DNA from: Syntrophobacterales bacterium
Lineage (GTDB): Bacteria; Desulfobacterota; Desulfobaccia; Desulfobaccales; 0-14-0-80-60-11
Assembly (NCBI GenBank): GCA_023229795.1
Contig: JALNYP010000022.1
Span: 1-56,686 of the forward strand
Length of the DNA: 56,686 nucleotides
Direction: 5' to 3'
The notes beneath the pieces were generated by a model. It saw nothing but the letters and a program-made list of their open reading frames with translations. It had not been told where the DNA came from and made no database searches. Shown here piece by piece: positions 28,015 through 36,372 of the stretch. A program made the position numbers and the translations under genes. Position 1 is the first letter of the stretch, and each line of letters starts with the position of its first letter.

Positions 28015-28163
28015 GGGAAGGTCCTCCGGGGTTGGGGAGAGATGGGGTGGATACTTTGCTGAAATTCTAAGCTAAGTTAGACTGTCCAGTCAAGCCGGCG
28101 GACCGGGCGGCCGGGTCAGGGATTTTTCCGGCAAAGTATTGGAAAACCCCGATTCGCACAGAA

Positions 28164-28233
28164 TGTCATTTTGAGGCAGCGAAGAATCTAGCGTATTCGC
28201 CGGCCTAGACCCTTTGCGGCGCTCAGGGTGACA
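28164..28233. repeat. REP-like palindromic intergenic repeat
   Basis: The left arm TGTCATTTTGAGGCAGCGAA and the right arm ending GGCGCTCAGGGTGACA form an imperfect palindrome with AATCTAG/CTAGAC near the middle. This GTCAT..TGAG..CGAAGAATCTAG pattern is a dispersed intergenic element known from many bacterial genomes. It lies between the ends and starts of two minus-strand genes. Confidence 0.65.
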
Positions 28234-28262
28234 AAAAAAGCAGTTTTAGAATGGATTGAAAC

Positions 28263-28769
28263 CTATTCGCCCAGGACAATCTTGGAGACTTCGCCGAACA
28301 GATCGCTCAGGCGGAGCATGCCGGCCACCTTGCCGCTTTGCATCACCGGGATCAGGCTGACGTTTTCCTTGATCATGAAATAAAGAGGCTTGGTGATGGG
28401 ATCCTCGGCGTTGACGGTGACCTTGATGGGCTTCATGACTTCGCTCACCGGCCTTTGGGACTGCTCTTTCATTTTGGGCCCGAAGAAGTCTCCCATCAAG
28501 ACCGTCAGGCTGGGGTCCATCTTGATCAGGCCGGTTTCCTGAAGAAATTTGGGTTCCAGACCCGTGATGATATCCCGCAAGGCCACGATCCCCATAAGCT
28601 GGTATTGCTCATCGAACACCAGGACCGCCCGGGGTTCGAAGCCGGCTTCGAACCTTACCGTCGCTTCCCGGATGATGGCCATAGCCTGCCGCAGGGTGAA
28701 CCAGTAGGGGATGTGCGGGTAATCCTCCAGGGGAATCATCAAATCCTTGGCGTTCTTCTGGTAAGGCAT
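28263..28769 (-). CDS. Tandem CBS-domain protein
   Basis: This 168-residue protein is made only of two CBS motifs. AKDLMIPLEDYPHIPYWFTL starts the first, EPRAVLVFDEQYQLMGIVAL closes it, and VSEVMKPIKVTVNAEDPITK starts the second. CBS pairs bind AMP, ATP or S-adenosylmethionine and regulate partners. A close paralogue lies 276 bases away on the opposite strand (29046-29552), about 60-65% identical by eye. It lies next to the PEP-synthase-like gene, transcribed the same way, so it may sense energy state for that enzyme; the paralogue may do the same for the transporters. Confidence 0.85.
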   Translation of the reverse strand: MPYQKNAKDLMIPLEDYPHIPYWFTLRQAMAIIREATVRFEAGFEPRAVLVFDEQYQLMGIVALRDIITGLEPKFLQETGLIKMDPSLTVLMGDFFGPKMKEQSQRPVSEVMKPIKVTVNAEDPITKPLYFMIKENVSLIPVMQSGKVAGMLRLSDLFGEVSKIVLGE

Positions 28770-29045
28770 ATCATCCTCTCCGCATGGCCCTGTCGCAAAT
28801 TTTCAAAAATGTAGTTCTTTTCTAATGGAGCGACTGGCAAAAGTCAAGGGGAAGCGCGGGCCCGCCAGGGGTCTTGTGAAATAATGCACGATTTTAACGC
28901 AAATTTAACGGACCTTTCCCCCTTTTTAACCCCGTTTTAATCTGCCCATTGCTAAAAGAATAGACATCGAATATCCGCTCCCGAAGCTGACCAGAGGCGC
29001 TCAAGATTCTTCTGGTCGGAAAAATTAACCGAGATGGAGGTTCCC

Positions 29046-29552
29046 ATGCCGTACGACAAGAAAGTGAAGGATTTAATGATCCCCCTGGAGGATTACCCCC
29101 ACATCCCTTACTGGTTCTCTTTGCGGCAGGCCATGGCCATAGTCCGGGAAACGAGCATTAAATTCGAAGGCCAATTTGAGCCCCGGGCAGTTTTGGTGTT
29201 TGACGAGAAATACCAGCTTATGGGCATCCTGACCCTGCGGGACATCATTAAAGGGCTGGAGCCCCGGTTCCTGCATGAGACCAATTTAATCAAAGCCGAC
29301 CCCAGCCTTACCGTTCTGATGGGGGACCTGTTCGGACCCGGTCTGAAAGAGGCCTCCCAGAAACCGGTGAGCGAAGTCATGAGTCCCATCAGAGCCACCA
29401 TCCAGGGCAACGACCCCGTCGGCAAGGCGATCTTCCTGATGATCAAGGAAGACGTGGGCATGATGCCGGTGATCCAGGATAGCAAGGTGGCCGGCATGGT
29501 GCGCTTGAGCGATCTCTTCAAAGAGATCTCCGAAATGGTGCTGGGCGAATAA
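29046..29552 (+). CDS. Tandem CBS-domain protein, paralogue of the divergent gene
   Basis: The 168-residue protein shares its domain plan and much of its sequence with the CBS protein at 28263-28769, including VKDLMIPLEDYPHIPYWF and EPRAVLVFDEKYQLMGI. The ATG at 29046 follows GGAGG by 5 bases. The dicarboxylate/sulfate-type transporter gene begins 38 bases later, so this copy is probably co-transcribed with it and may gate its activity in response to adenine nucleotides. The divergent arrangement of two paralogues sharing one control region suggests an inverted duplication. Confidence 0.85.
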   Translation: MPYDKKVKDLMIPLEDYPHIPYWFSLRQAMAIVRETSIKFEGQFEPRAVLVFDEKYQLMGILTLRDIIKGLEPRFLHETNLIKADPSLTVLMGDLFGPGLKEASQKPVSEVMSPIRATIQGNDPVGKAIFLMIKEDVGMMPVIQDSKVAGMVRLSDLFKEISEMVLGE

Positions 29553-29590
29553 CCTTCCCCGGACCTCTAACCGAGAAGGAGTTAGTTGCC

Positions 29591-31126
29591 ATGGTTGAAG
29601 ATATTAGGAAAATGCCCGTAGGCGCCGGCCTGCCGGAGATGCCCGAAGAAATCAAACTTGCGCCCAAGAAGATTGTCATCGATTGGAAGCGCATCGCCTT
29701 CATAGTTCTGGGCTTGGCCTTATTTTTCCTCTTCTATTTCATGTCGGATTTAGGGGACGCAGTAGATCCCTCCGGCAAGCACTTTCCCCTGCCGCCCCAA
29801 GGCCGCATGGCCATCGGCCTCTTTCTCATGGCTGCGGTCTGGTGGATCTTCGAGGTGATGCCCATCGGGGCCACCGCCATCGCCATCGGCCTGTTCCAGA
29901 CTATCTTTATGATCCGCACGGCTGATCAGGCCCTGAAAGACTTCTTCGATCCCTCCGTTTGGTTTATCTTCGGTTCCGTGGTCATGGGTCTAGCCTTCTC
30001 GGTCTCCGGGTTGACCAAGCGCATGGCCTACAAGATGCTGAACATCGTGGGCGAAAATACCAATTTCATCCTCCTGGGCACTTTCCTCATCATTGCCGGG
30101 ATGACCCTGCTCATGGCCCACACCGCGGTGGCCGCGGCCATTTTCCCGCTGCTGGTGGCCATCCATTCCCTTTATAGTGAGTCCGACCAGCCCACCCGGT
30201 TCGGCAAAGGCCTGTTCATCGGCATGGCCTGGACAGCGGGCGCGGGTTCGGTCATCACCTTCCTGGGGTCAGCCCGGGCGGTGGCCGGCGCCGGCATGTT
30301 CCAGAAGTTCACAGGCGGCACGGAAATCGGTTTCTTCCAGCTTATCTGGTACATGCTCCCCCTGGGAGCGATCATGGTGTTCTTTATCTGGCTCATCATC
30401 ATTACCTTCTTCAAACCCGAAAGGCCGCGTATTGAGGGCTTGCGGGAGCGGGTGGCCACCCTCGGAAAAGAACTGGGACCCATGAACAGCAAGGAAAAGT
30501 TCGTCATCGCCATGGTCCTCGTGGTCCTGTTCCTGTTCATGATGAAATCCTTCTCACCCATCCCCTTCTTCAAAAATATGGACCGCGCAGCCATCATGAT
30601 CGTCGCCACCGTGCTCTTCTTCCTCACCCGCACTCTAGAAGTGGAGGACATGGAGACCATCCCCTGGAACATTATCCTGCTCTTCGGCGGGGCTATGTCC
30701 ATCGGTTACTGCCTCTATGACACCAAGGCCGCGGAATGGATGGCCGTGAGCTGGGTAAGCTGGTTCCAGAAGGCTCCCTGGCTGGTGTTCGTCCTGGCCA
30801 TCGCCTTCTTTGTCCTCTGCATGACCAACTTCATTATGAACGTGGCGGCCATCGCCATTACCCTGCCGGTGTCCCTGGTCATCGCCAGATATCTGGGGGT
30901 TGCCCCGGAAGTCATCTTCTTCGCGTCGCTGGCCACCGCGGGTATGCCCTTTAACCTGCTCATCGGCGCGGCGCCCAATGCCATCGCCTATGAGAGTAAG
31001 CAGTTCACCGCGGGCGAGTTTTTCATCTATGGCTGGATCCCCAGCCTCGTCCTCATGGCCTTCCTGGCGGTGTTCTGCTATTTCCTCTGGCCGATGATGG
31101 GTATGCCGGTGTTGTCGCCGAAATAA
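29591..31126 (+). CDS. DASS-family sodium-coupled anion transporter
   Basis: This is a 511-residue inner-membrane carrier with about 11-12 helices. The regions PQGRMAIGLFLMAAVWWIFE, MPIGATAIAIG, MAWTAGAGSVITFLGSARAV and ATAGMPFNLLIGAAPNAIAY correspond to the divalent anion:Na+ symporter (SLC13-like) fold, whose two SNT-like tips bind substrate. Here the tips read TAGAGS and TAGMPFN rather than SNT, so the substrate may not be a standard dicarboxylate. About 30 N-terminal cytoplasmic residues precede the first helix. AAGGAG lies 9 bases before the ATG. A terminator follows at 31144. Confidence 0.85.
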   Translation: MVEDIRKMPVGAGLPEMPEEIKLAPKKIVIDWKRIAFIVLGLALFFLFYFMSDLGDAVDPSGKHFPLPPQGRMAIGLFLMAAVWWIFEVMPIGATAIAIGLFQTIFMIRTADQALKDFFDPSVWFIFGSVVMGLAFSVSGLTKRMAYKMLNIVGENTNFILLGTFLIIAGMTLLMAHTAVAAAIFPLLVAIHSLYSESDQPTRFGKGLFIGMAWTAGAGSVITFLGSARAVAGAGMFQKFTGGTEIGFFQLIWYMLPLGAIMVFFIWLIIITFFKPERPRIEGLRERVATLGKELGPMNSKEKFVIAMVLVVLFLFMMKSFSPIPFFKNMDRAAIMIVATVLFFLTRTLEVEDMETIPWNIILLFGGAMSIGYCLYDTKAAEWMAVSWVSWFQKAPWLVFVLAIAFFVLCMTNFIMNVAAIAITLPVSLVIARYLGVAPEVIFFASLATAGMPFNLLIGAAPNAIAYESKQFTAGEFFIYGWIPSLVLMAFLAVFCYFLWPMMGMPVLSPK

Positions 31127-31143
31127 TTTCCTCAGACCGGGAG

Positions 31144-31170
31144 ACCGGGCCTCGTGAGGCCCGGTTTTCT
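31144..31170 (+). terminator. Rho-independent-type hairpin after the DASS gene
   Basis: ACCGGGCCTC (31144-31153) pairs with GAGGCCCGGT (31156-31165) with the tight GT turn, followed by TTTTCT. It may reduce read-through into the next transporter gene, which starts 50 bases later. Confidence 0.75.
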
Positions 31171-31213
31171 CCGGCTGCATGACAAATCACGCGATGTTTA
31201 AAGGGGATTGAAA

Positions 31214-32950
31214 ATGCGTAAGAGGATGGTTTCCTTTCTCAATATCCTGATTTTCCTGTTAATCGCCGGAGCCCTGGCTGTCCCGGCCGGCCTCGCGGCT
31301 CCGGCCCCCGCCGGCGACCACCTGGCGGTGTCCGGGCTGGTCACCAATCCCATGAGCAAGGGCCTCAAGGAAGTGGATGTGGAAGTGCTGGTTAACGGCC
31401 GGCACGTCAAACCCACGGGTAAAGACGCGGAAATAACCACCGGCAAGCCCGGGGGCTATGTGGCGGATTTCATGCTGCCCGCCGGGACCCTGCCCGCGGC
31501 CAAGGTGGAGGTGCAGGCCTCCAAACCCTCCTGGAAGCCCATTCCGGCCACCCCGGTGAAGGTGGTGGAGGCGGGGGTGGACGCCGCGGGCAACAAACTC
31601 TTCCAGGCGGTCCAGAACCTTACCCTGAACCGCACCACGACCGCGGGCTTCTGGATCGCCGCCCTCGTCCTGCTGCTGGTATATGTGGTCATTTCCCTGG
31701 AGTTGATGCACCGTACCCTGGTGTCTTTCCTAGGCGCGGCCCTTATTCTGTTCGTCACTTACACCCTGGGGTCTTGGGACAAATCCTTTTACATCATCTC
31801 CTTTGACGACGCCATGGGAGCCATCGACTTGAACGTCATCTTCCTGCTCATGGGGATGATGCTCTTCGTGGGGGTGATGAAAAAAACGGGCATGTTTCAG
31901 TTCCTGGCTTTCAAGGCCTATGCCCTGGCCAAGGGCAACGTCTTTGTCCTGTCTTTCGTCCTCCAGATAGTGACCGCGGTCATTTCCGCGTTTCTGGATA
32001 ATGTCACCACCATGCTCCTGGTGCTGCCGGTGACCATCGAGATCGCGGTCACCCTGAAGATCAACCCCTTAACCCTTTTGGTTCCCGAGGCCTTTGCCAG
32101 TAACGTCGGCGGCACCGCCACCCTCATCGGGGACCCGCCCAACATCCTCATCGGCTCCTATGCCGGGCTCACCTTCGGCCAGTTCGTGCAGAACCTGAGT
32201 CTGATCTGCGCCATTTCCCTGGCGGCCTCTTCTCTGTTCCTGGTTTGGTGGAACAAGAAGGAGTACCTCAAGGCCGAAGTGAAAGATGTACCGCGCACCA
32301 TTGAATTTTTAAGAGAAGAGTACCAGATCACCAATAAGAAGCTGATGATCCAGGGCTTGCTCCTGCTGGGCTTCACCATCCTGCTCTTTGCCCTGCACGG
32401 CTTCCTGCACATGCAGGTGTCGGTGGCCGCGCTTATCGGTTCTCTGCTGCTGGTAGCCATCTCCGGGGAAGACATCGTGGAGCTGCTGGAAAAAGAGGTG
32501 GAATGGCCCACCCTGATCTTCTTCATGGGCCTGTTCATGGTCATCGCCGGAGCCGAGGAAACCGGCCTGATCCAGATGATCGCCAACTGGGTGAAGGACG
32601 TCTCCGGCGGCAACCTTACCGCGGCCGTTATCATCGTCCTCTGGGTGAGCGCCATCGCCTCGGCCTTCATTGACAACATCCCCTTTACCGCCACCATGCT
32701 GCCCATCATCGCCTTTTTGAACCAGACCATCCCCGGGGCAGAGTCCGGGGTGCTCTGGTGGTCCCTGTCCCTGGGGGCCTGCCTGGGCGGCAACGGCACC
32801 ATGATCGGGGCCAGCGCCAACGTGGTCACCGTGGGCCTGGCGGAAAAGGCGGGATATAAAATCTCCTTTATGGAGTATATGAAGGCCTGCTGGTGGCCAA
32901 TGATGATCACCGTGACGATTGCTATGGTCTATCTGTTGATCGCTTACTAA
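31214..32950 (+). CDS. ArsB/NhaD/CitM-superfamily ion transporter with periplasmic N-terminal domain
   Basis: The 578-residue protein starts with a signal peptide (to about residue 26, ending GLAAPAPAGD). A ~110-residue beta-sandwich-like domain follows (LAVSGLVTNPMSKGLKEVDV), and then an ion-transporter module of about 11 helices. The module has the family tips FLDNVTTMLLVLPV, GGTATLIGDPPNILIGSYAG, IDNIPFTATMLPI and LGGNGTMIGASANVV, like the mammalian P protein and bacterial NhaD/ArsB-type carriers. The N-terminal domain would face the periplasm and is not part of the usual family. The ATG at 31214 is chosen because AAGGGG lies 7 bases before. Substrate could be Na+/H+, citrate-like or an oxyanion. 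Confidence 0.85.
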   Translation: MRKRMVSFLNILIFLLIAGALAVPAGLAAPAPAGDHLAVSGLVTNPMSKGLKEVDVEVLVNGRHVKPTGKDAEITTGKPGGYVADFMLPAGTLPAAKVEVQASKPSWKPIPATPVKVVEAGVDAAGNKLFQAVQNLTLNRTTTAGFWIAALVLLLVYVVISLELMHRTLVSFLGAALILFVTYTLGSWDKSFYIISFDDAMGAIDLNVIFLLMGMMLFVGVMKKTGMFQFLAFKAYALAKGNVFVLSFVLQIVTAVISAFLDNVTTMLLVLPVTIEIAVTLKINPLTLLVPEAFASNVGGTATLIGDPPNILIGSYAGLTFGQFVQNLSLICAISLAASSLFLVWWNKKEYLKAEVKDVPRTIEFLREEYQITNKKLMIQGLLLLGFTILLFALHGFLHMQVSVAALIGSLLLVAISGEDIVELLEKEVEWPTLIFFMGLFMVIAGAEETGLIQMIANWVKDVSGGNLTAAVIIVLWVSAIASAFIDNIPFTATMLPIIAFLNQTIPGAESGVLWWSLSLGACLGGNGTMIGASANVVTVGLAEKAGYKISFMEYMKACWWPMMITVTIAMVYLLIAY

Positions 32951-32961
32951 GGGTAAGGAAA

Positions 32962-32993
32962 TCAGTCAGGGCAGGGATTCCTGCCCTGACTGA
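32962..32993 (+). terminator. Perfect 14-bp hairpin after the ion transporter
   Basis: TCAGTCAGGGCAGG (32962-32975) pairs exactly with CCTGCCCTGACTGA (32980-32993) around a GATT loop, 13 bases after the stop codon. No T-run follows, so it is either a Rho-assisted stop or a 3-prime stabiliser. Confidence 0.65.
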
Positions 32994-33060
32994 CCCCTTG
33001 GTAAGAATATGTTATAATTCCAAATATCTGTCCCTTCCGGTAGTCGCAGCCAGACATACG

Positions 33061-33186
33061 AGACCGTTACCGGAGCAGTTGCGCCTGCGGCTCCTGGGAT
33101 CCCTGGCCAAACAAGTCGCCCTGGCTCTGGAAGTGGAGCGCCTGGAAAAGACGGTGTTAAATACGAAGATAGCCCCTGAAACCTGA
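33061..33186 (+). pseudogene. GAF/kinase linker fragment upstream of the KdpD-like gene
   Basis: The end of an open frame reads LPEQLRLRLLGSLAKQVALA followed by LEVERLEK and stops at 33186. The same pattern (LRLLEALGTQVALAIEREN) appears in the GAF region of the KdpD-like kinase just downstream. No start codon or other domain belongs to it, so it is a relic of a partial duplication or of an older KdpD-like gene. Confidence 0.55.
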
Positions 33187-33310
33187 CCCTTCTTCCCTTT
33201 GCGCCTTGCGTCTTTGCGTGAGAATCATTAATCGGTGAAGCGCCTCTTGACCCCAAGGCCGTAACCGGTTATCCTTGCAGTAATAATTTATCTAAGGATA
33301 TAAGAGACAT

Positions 33311-35296
33311 ATGCCGGACCCTGCCCCGGGGGTGACGTCGCCGCCAGAGGAGAAGCCCTTACTTTCCGGCAAGAAACGTTTGCTCGTCTGCCTCAGCCCC
33401 AGCCCCTTCTCCATCCCCTTGATCCGGGCCACCCAACGCATCGCCGAGGCCCAGCAGGCCAGATGGTTTGCCCTTTACGTCGAGACGCCCGCCCACGACC
33501 GTCTATCTCCGGAAGATCAGGAACTGGTGTCCCAGGCCCTGTATCTCGCCGCCAAACTCGGGGGCCAGGCCGTGAAAGTTTCCGGCTTTCGCATCGGCGA
33601 TGAGATCCTGGCCTTTGCCAGGGACAACCAGATCAGCAACATCTTTGTGGGCAAACCTTACGCCCGCCGTTGGCGCCGGTTTCTGGGTATTTCCCTGGTG
33701 GATCACCTGATCTGGCATTGTGGTTCCATCGATATCTTTGTGATCTCCGGGGAGGACGAAGAAGCTGCCGCGCCGCGCGCCGCCGTGGGCGGACCGAAAC
33801 CGCGGCCGCGGCTCAAAGAATATCTCCTGGGGGCCGGCGGGGTGGCACTGTGCACCGGACTGGGGTTTGCCTTGTTTCCCCACCTGGCCCTGAGAAACCT
33901 GGCGATGATCTATCTGCTCACTGTGGTGATCCTCTCTTCCTTTCTCTCTTGGGGACCGGCACTGTTCTCGTCCTTCTTTAGCGTGGCTACCTTCGCCTTC
34001 TTTTTCGTGCCTAAATACTATTCCTTCGCCATCGCAGACACCGAATCGGCTATCACCTTGTTGATCATGCTGCTGGTGAGCACCCTGGTCAGCGGCTTGA
34101 CCACCCGGGTGCGCCATCAGGCCAGAGTGGCGCGCCAACAGGAACGACAAACCGCGGCTCTCTACGAAATGAGCCAGAATCTCACCGCTATCGACAGTCT
34201 GGAAGAACTTCTGCACGTGGCGATGGAGCAAATCTCCAGAATTTTCGACAGTCACGTCACCATCTTGATGCCGGATACCGCGGGCAAGTTGCAGGTGCGG
34301 GCCGGACAGCCCCTGGCCGCGGAGGACGTCCGGGAAGGGATGGTGGGTAATTGGGTCTTCAAGCACGGTCATATGGCCGGGGCAGGCACCGGAACCCTTT
34401 CCGCGGTGAAAGGCATTTATTTGCCGCTGAGCGCCTCACAGCACGTCATTGGCGTCTTGCGGCTGGAAACCAGCCAACCTGAGCGCATCGTCGAGGCCGA
34501 CTCCCTGCGTTTGCTGGAGGCCCTGGGCACCCAAGTGGCGTTAGCCATCGAGCGGGAGAATCTTTCCCACCAGGCGGAATTGGCCCGGTTCGAGATTGAA
34601 GCGGAGAGAATGCGGAATGCCTTGCTCAGTTCGGTTTCTCATGATTTGCGCACTCCCCTGACCGTGATCGCCGGTTCCGCCAGCAGCCTTTTGGAAGGGG
34701 AGCAGAGTCTTGACCCCGTGACCAAGCATGAGTTGGCCCAATCGATCTATGAAGAAGCCAAGCGGCTTGACCGGTTGGTGTATAATCTCCTGGAAATGAG
34801 CCGGCTGCAATCAGGGGAGATTAAATTCCACCAAGAGTGGCATGTCCTGGAAGAGGTCATCGGCTGTGCCCTGGCCCAATTAGACACCCAGATGCATGAG
34901 CACCCGGTGAGCATCAGCCTGCCCACCGACCTGCCTTTGGTCCAGATCGACGGCTTGCTCATGGAACGGGTGGTGATTAATCTTCTGGAAAATGCCATGA
35001 AATATACCCCGCCCGGCACCCCCATAGAAATCTCGGGCCGGGTTCAGGGCCAGGAACTGCTGGTGACCATAGCCGACGGGGGGCCCGGCTTGCCGGCGGG
35101 CCAGGAAGAACGGATTTTTGAAAAGTTTTACCAGGTGGCCCCCGGCAGCGCCAGAGGCGCCGGCCTGGGCCTGACCATCTGCCGCAGCATCGTTGAATTC
35201 CACGGCGGCCGTATTTGGGCGGCAAACCGGCCGGAGGGCGGCGCGGTGTTCAGCTTCACCATCCCCTTGGTGGAGGGAGCGCCCATCTTGGACTAG
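33311..35296 (+). CDS. KdpD-like sensor kinase without the N-terminal KdpD domain
   Basis: The 661 residues comprise a universal-stress-protein-like domain (about 20-150), a four-helix DUF4118 membrane unit (~175-270), a GAF domain (~285-415), the phosphoacceptor box VSHDLRTPLTVIAG, the N box INLLENAMKYTPPG, and the G boxes ADGGPGLPAG and GAGLGLTICRSIV. In full KdpD an ATP-binding KdpD domain with a Walker A motif comes first; it is missing here. KdpD senses potassium or turgor and phosphorylates KdpE. No kdpFABC genes are in the window, so this pair probably controls something else, possibly the neighbouring ion transporters. The regulator follows 19 bases later. Confidence 0.88.
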   Translation: MPDPAPGVTSPPEEKPLLSGKKRLLVCLSPSPFSIPLIRATQRIAEAQQARWFALYVETPAHDRLSPEDQELVSQALYLAAKLGGQAVKVSGFRIGDEILAFARDNQISNIFVGKPYARRWRRFLGISLVDHLIWHCGSIDIFVISGEDEEAAAPRAAVGGPKPRPRLKEYLLGAGGVALCTGLGFALFPHLALRNLAMIYLLTVVILSSFLSWGPALFSSFFSVATFAFFFVPKYYSFAIADTESAITLLIMLLVSTLVSGLTTRVRHQARVARQQERQTAALYEMSQNLTAIDSLEELLHVAMEQISRIFDSHVTILMPDTAGKLQVRAGQPLAAEDVREGMVGNWVFKHGHMAGAGTGTLSAVKGIYLPLSASQHVIGVLRLETSQPERIVEADSLRLLEALGTQVALAIERENLSHQAELARFEIEAERMRNALLSSVSHDLRTPLTVIAGSASSLLEGEQSLDPVTKHELAQSIYEEAKRLDRLVYNLLEMSRLQSGEIKFHQEWHVLEEVIGCALAQLDTQMHEHPVSISLPTDLPLVQIDGLLMERVVINLLENAMKYTPPGTPIEISGRVQGQELLVTIADGGPGLPAGQEERIFEKFYQVAPGSARGAGLGLTICRSIVEFHGGRIWAANRPEGGAVFSFTIPLVEGAPILD

Positions 35297-35315
35297 ATGG
35301 AGAGAAATCTTGGCG

Positions 35316-36005
35316 ATGAATCCGATCATCCTGCTCATTGAAGACGACTTCCAAATCCGGCGGTTCTTGAGGGCGAGCCTGGTGACTCAGGGATTTGATC
35401 TGATTGAGGCCGAGACGGGGCGGGAAGGCTTGGCGCTGGCGGCCTCCCAAGTCCCGGAGGTGATCTTGCTGGACCTGGGTCTGCCGGACATGGAAGGCAT
35501 TGAGGTCATCAAGCAATTGCGCCTCTGGACCAACACCCCGATCATCATCCTGTCCGCCCGGGGCCAGGAACGGGACAAGGTCGCCAACCTGGATGCAGGG
35601 GCGGATGATTACCTGACAAAGCCCTTCGGAGTCGGCGAGTTGCTGGCCAGAATCCGCGTCGCCCTGCGCAAGGCCATGCCGGCTGAAGAAGGCAAGCCGG
35701 AGGCCATGTATGCTTTGGGCAATATCAAAGTGGATTTTGAGCGGCGCCTGGTTTTCCGCGGCCCGGAGGAAGTTCACCTGACCCCCATTGAATATAAACT
35801 GCTGGCCGTCCTGGTTAAACATCGGGGCAAGGTCGTCACCCATCGCCAATTATTAAAAGAAGTCTGGGGCCCCTCATATATTGAGCAAAATCCCTACCTG
35901 CGCATTTTTATCCTCAACCTGCGCCGCAAACTAGAGGACGATCCCACCCGGCCCCATTACCTTTTAACGGAACCGGGGGTGGGATACCGTCTGCGGGTGG
36001 ATTGA
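35316..36005 (+). CDS. KdpE-like OmpR-family response regulator
   Basis: The 229-residue regulator has a receiver with the acidic pair in LIEDDFQI, the phosphorylated Asp in VILLDLGLPDMEG and Lys in YLTKPFG. An OmpR-type winged helix follows, with LTPIEYKLLAVLVKH and the recognition part YLRIFILNLRRKLEDD. The ending RPHYLLTEPGVGYRL is the signature of KdpE. I place the start at the ATG of MNPIIL (35316); an earlier ATG lies inside the kinase frame. It is the partner of the adjacent kinase. Confidence 0.92.
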   Translation: MNPIILLIEDDFQIRRFLRASLVTQGFDLIEAETGREGLALAASQVPEVILLDLGLPDMEGIEVIKQLRLWTNTPIIILSARGQERDKVANLDAGADDYLTKPFGVGELLARIRVALRKAMPAEEGKPEAMYALGNIKVDFERRLVFRGPEEVHLTPIEYKLLAVLVKHRGKVVTHRQLLKEVWGPSYIEQNPYLRIFILNLRRKLEDDPTRPHYLLTEPGVGYRLRVD

Positions 36006-36058
36006 TGAACGCCCTTTCTTTGCAGGGCCACCGCGGCCCACACCTCGATAGGCGGTTC

Positions 36059-36086
36059 TTGACTTGGAGCTATTTTCTTGTAAAAT
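36059..36086 (+). promoter_or_regulatory. Sigma-70-type promoter for rplY
   Basis: TTGACT (36059-36064) and TAAAAT (36081-36086) are separated by 16 bases, a near-consensus vegetative promoter. Transcription would start near 36093 and give a leader of about 280 bases before the rplY ATG. Within that leader, GCGGC (36172-36176) can pair with GCCGC (36183-36187), followed by TTTTCC, a weak attenuator-like hairpin. Confidence 0.65.
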
Positions 36087-36372
36087 AACATCTTGCCCAG
36101 TTTTCGGTCGATTCTTTTGCCTGATAGTTATGCCCAAACTTCCGGCTCTATGATTTCCCGGGAGTCAAGAGGCGGCTTCTGGGCCGCTTTTCCTGTTTAA
36201 GAAGCCAAACTTTATACCATTTTCCTGTTTTGCCGGATACCAGCAGGCTGTCCTGAACAGCCCCAAACCGGTGTCTCGGCAAAACAAATCCAGGAAAGAG
36301 CGAAGGTAATCCGACTGATTTGAATCTGTCGAGGTCCGTCGGGTGAGAGGCGCTCGAGGAGTAATAAGTAAG

